Below are positions 6,817 to 6,828 of a stretch of DNA of 6,828 nucleotides, in pieces. Under the pieces are notes generated by a model, which saw only the letters and a program-made list of their open reading frames with translations, made no database searches and was not told the DNA's origin. The position numbers were made by a program, and so were the translations under genes. The stretch's first letter is position 1, and each line of letters opens with the position of its first letter. The stretch comes from Synergistaceae bacterium (lineage in GTDB: Bacteria; Synergistota; Synergistia; Synergistales; Aminobacteriaceae). Location of the stretch: NCBI GenBank assembly GCA_012523155.1, contig JAAYJB010000114.1, positions 1 to 6,828 of the forward strand. Reading direction: 5' to 3'.

Positions 6817-6828
6817 AGTCTACAGACT
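6817..6828. promoter_or_regulatory. Possible operator: 12-base inverted repeat upstream of tctC
   Basis: AGTCT and AGACT form a perfect 5-bp inverted repeat with a 2-base centre at the very right edge, 105 bases before the tctC ATG, so it may continue outside the window. The size and symmetry fit a dimeric repressor site such as those of GntR-type regulators common beside TTT operons. A single short palindrome can occur by chance. In 6731-6816 I see no convincing -35/-10 pair on the minus strand, so the promoter is unplaced. Confidence 0.2.

Overview
The window is a compact, GC-rich bacterial segment with almost no non-coding space. Good Shine-Dalgarno sequences precede the genes (AAGGAGG, AGGAGGT, GGAAGG types). 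It holds six protein-coding genes, one cut by the left edge. A tripartite tricarboxylate transporter (TTT) set next to hydroxy-acid and sugar-acid type enzymes fits anaerobic organic-acid users such as Synergistota. Some Clostridia or Deltaproteobacteria would also fit. This taxonomic guess is inference from gene content only; no rRNA or other phylogenetic marker is present.

Layout. On the + strand, bases 1-1086 encode the C-terminal two thirds of an IlvD/Edd-family dehydratase, followed by a strong intrinsic terminator (1106-1137). Everything from 1156 to 6711 lies on the - strand and reads right to left as one probable operon. It starts with a secreted TctC/Bug-type solute-binding protein (5734-6711), then a 171-base gap with an intrinsic-terminator-like hairpin. 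The small membrane protein TctB follows, with a TTG start that its Shine-Dalgarno sequence decides. Next come the large permease TctA, a zinc-dependent medium-chain dehydrogenase, and a LarA/DUF2088-type protein that resembles nickel-pincer racemases and epimerases. Gaps from tctB onward are only about 17, 24 and 19 bases, so co-transcription and translational coupling are likely.

How the genes may work together (inference). The periplasmic protein captures an organic acid and TctAB imports it by secondary transport. In the cytoplasm the LarA-like protein could invert the C2 hydroxyl, the zinc dehydrogenase could oxidise a secondary alcohol, and the convergently transcribed dehydratase could remove water to give a 2-keto-3-deoxy acid. 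A 2-hydroxy acid or sugar acid (aldonate type) is the most economical substrate class, but the sequence does not name it. No aldolase, kinase, regulator or nickel-pincer cofactor genes (larB, larC, larE) are in the window.

The most interesting points are the LarA-like protein, which keeps counterparts of all four LarA active-site residues next to sugar-acid type enzymes, and the structured intergenic region that probably sets binding protein to permease stoichiometry. No rRNA, tRNA, mobile element, CRISPR array or long repeat was seen.
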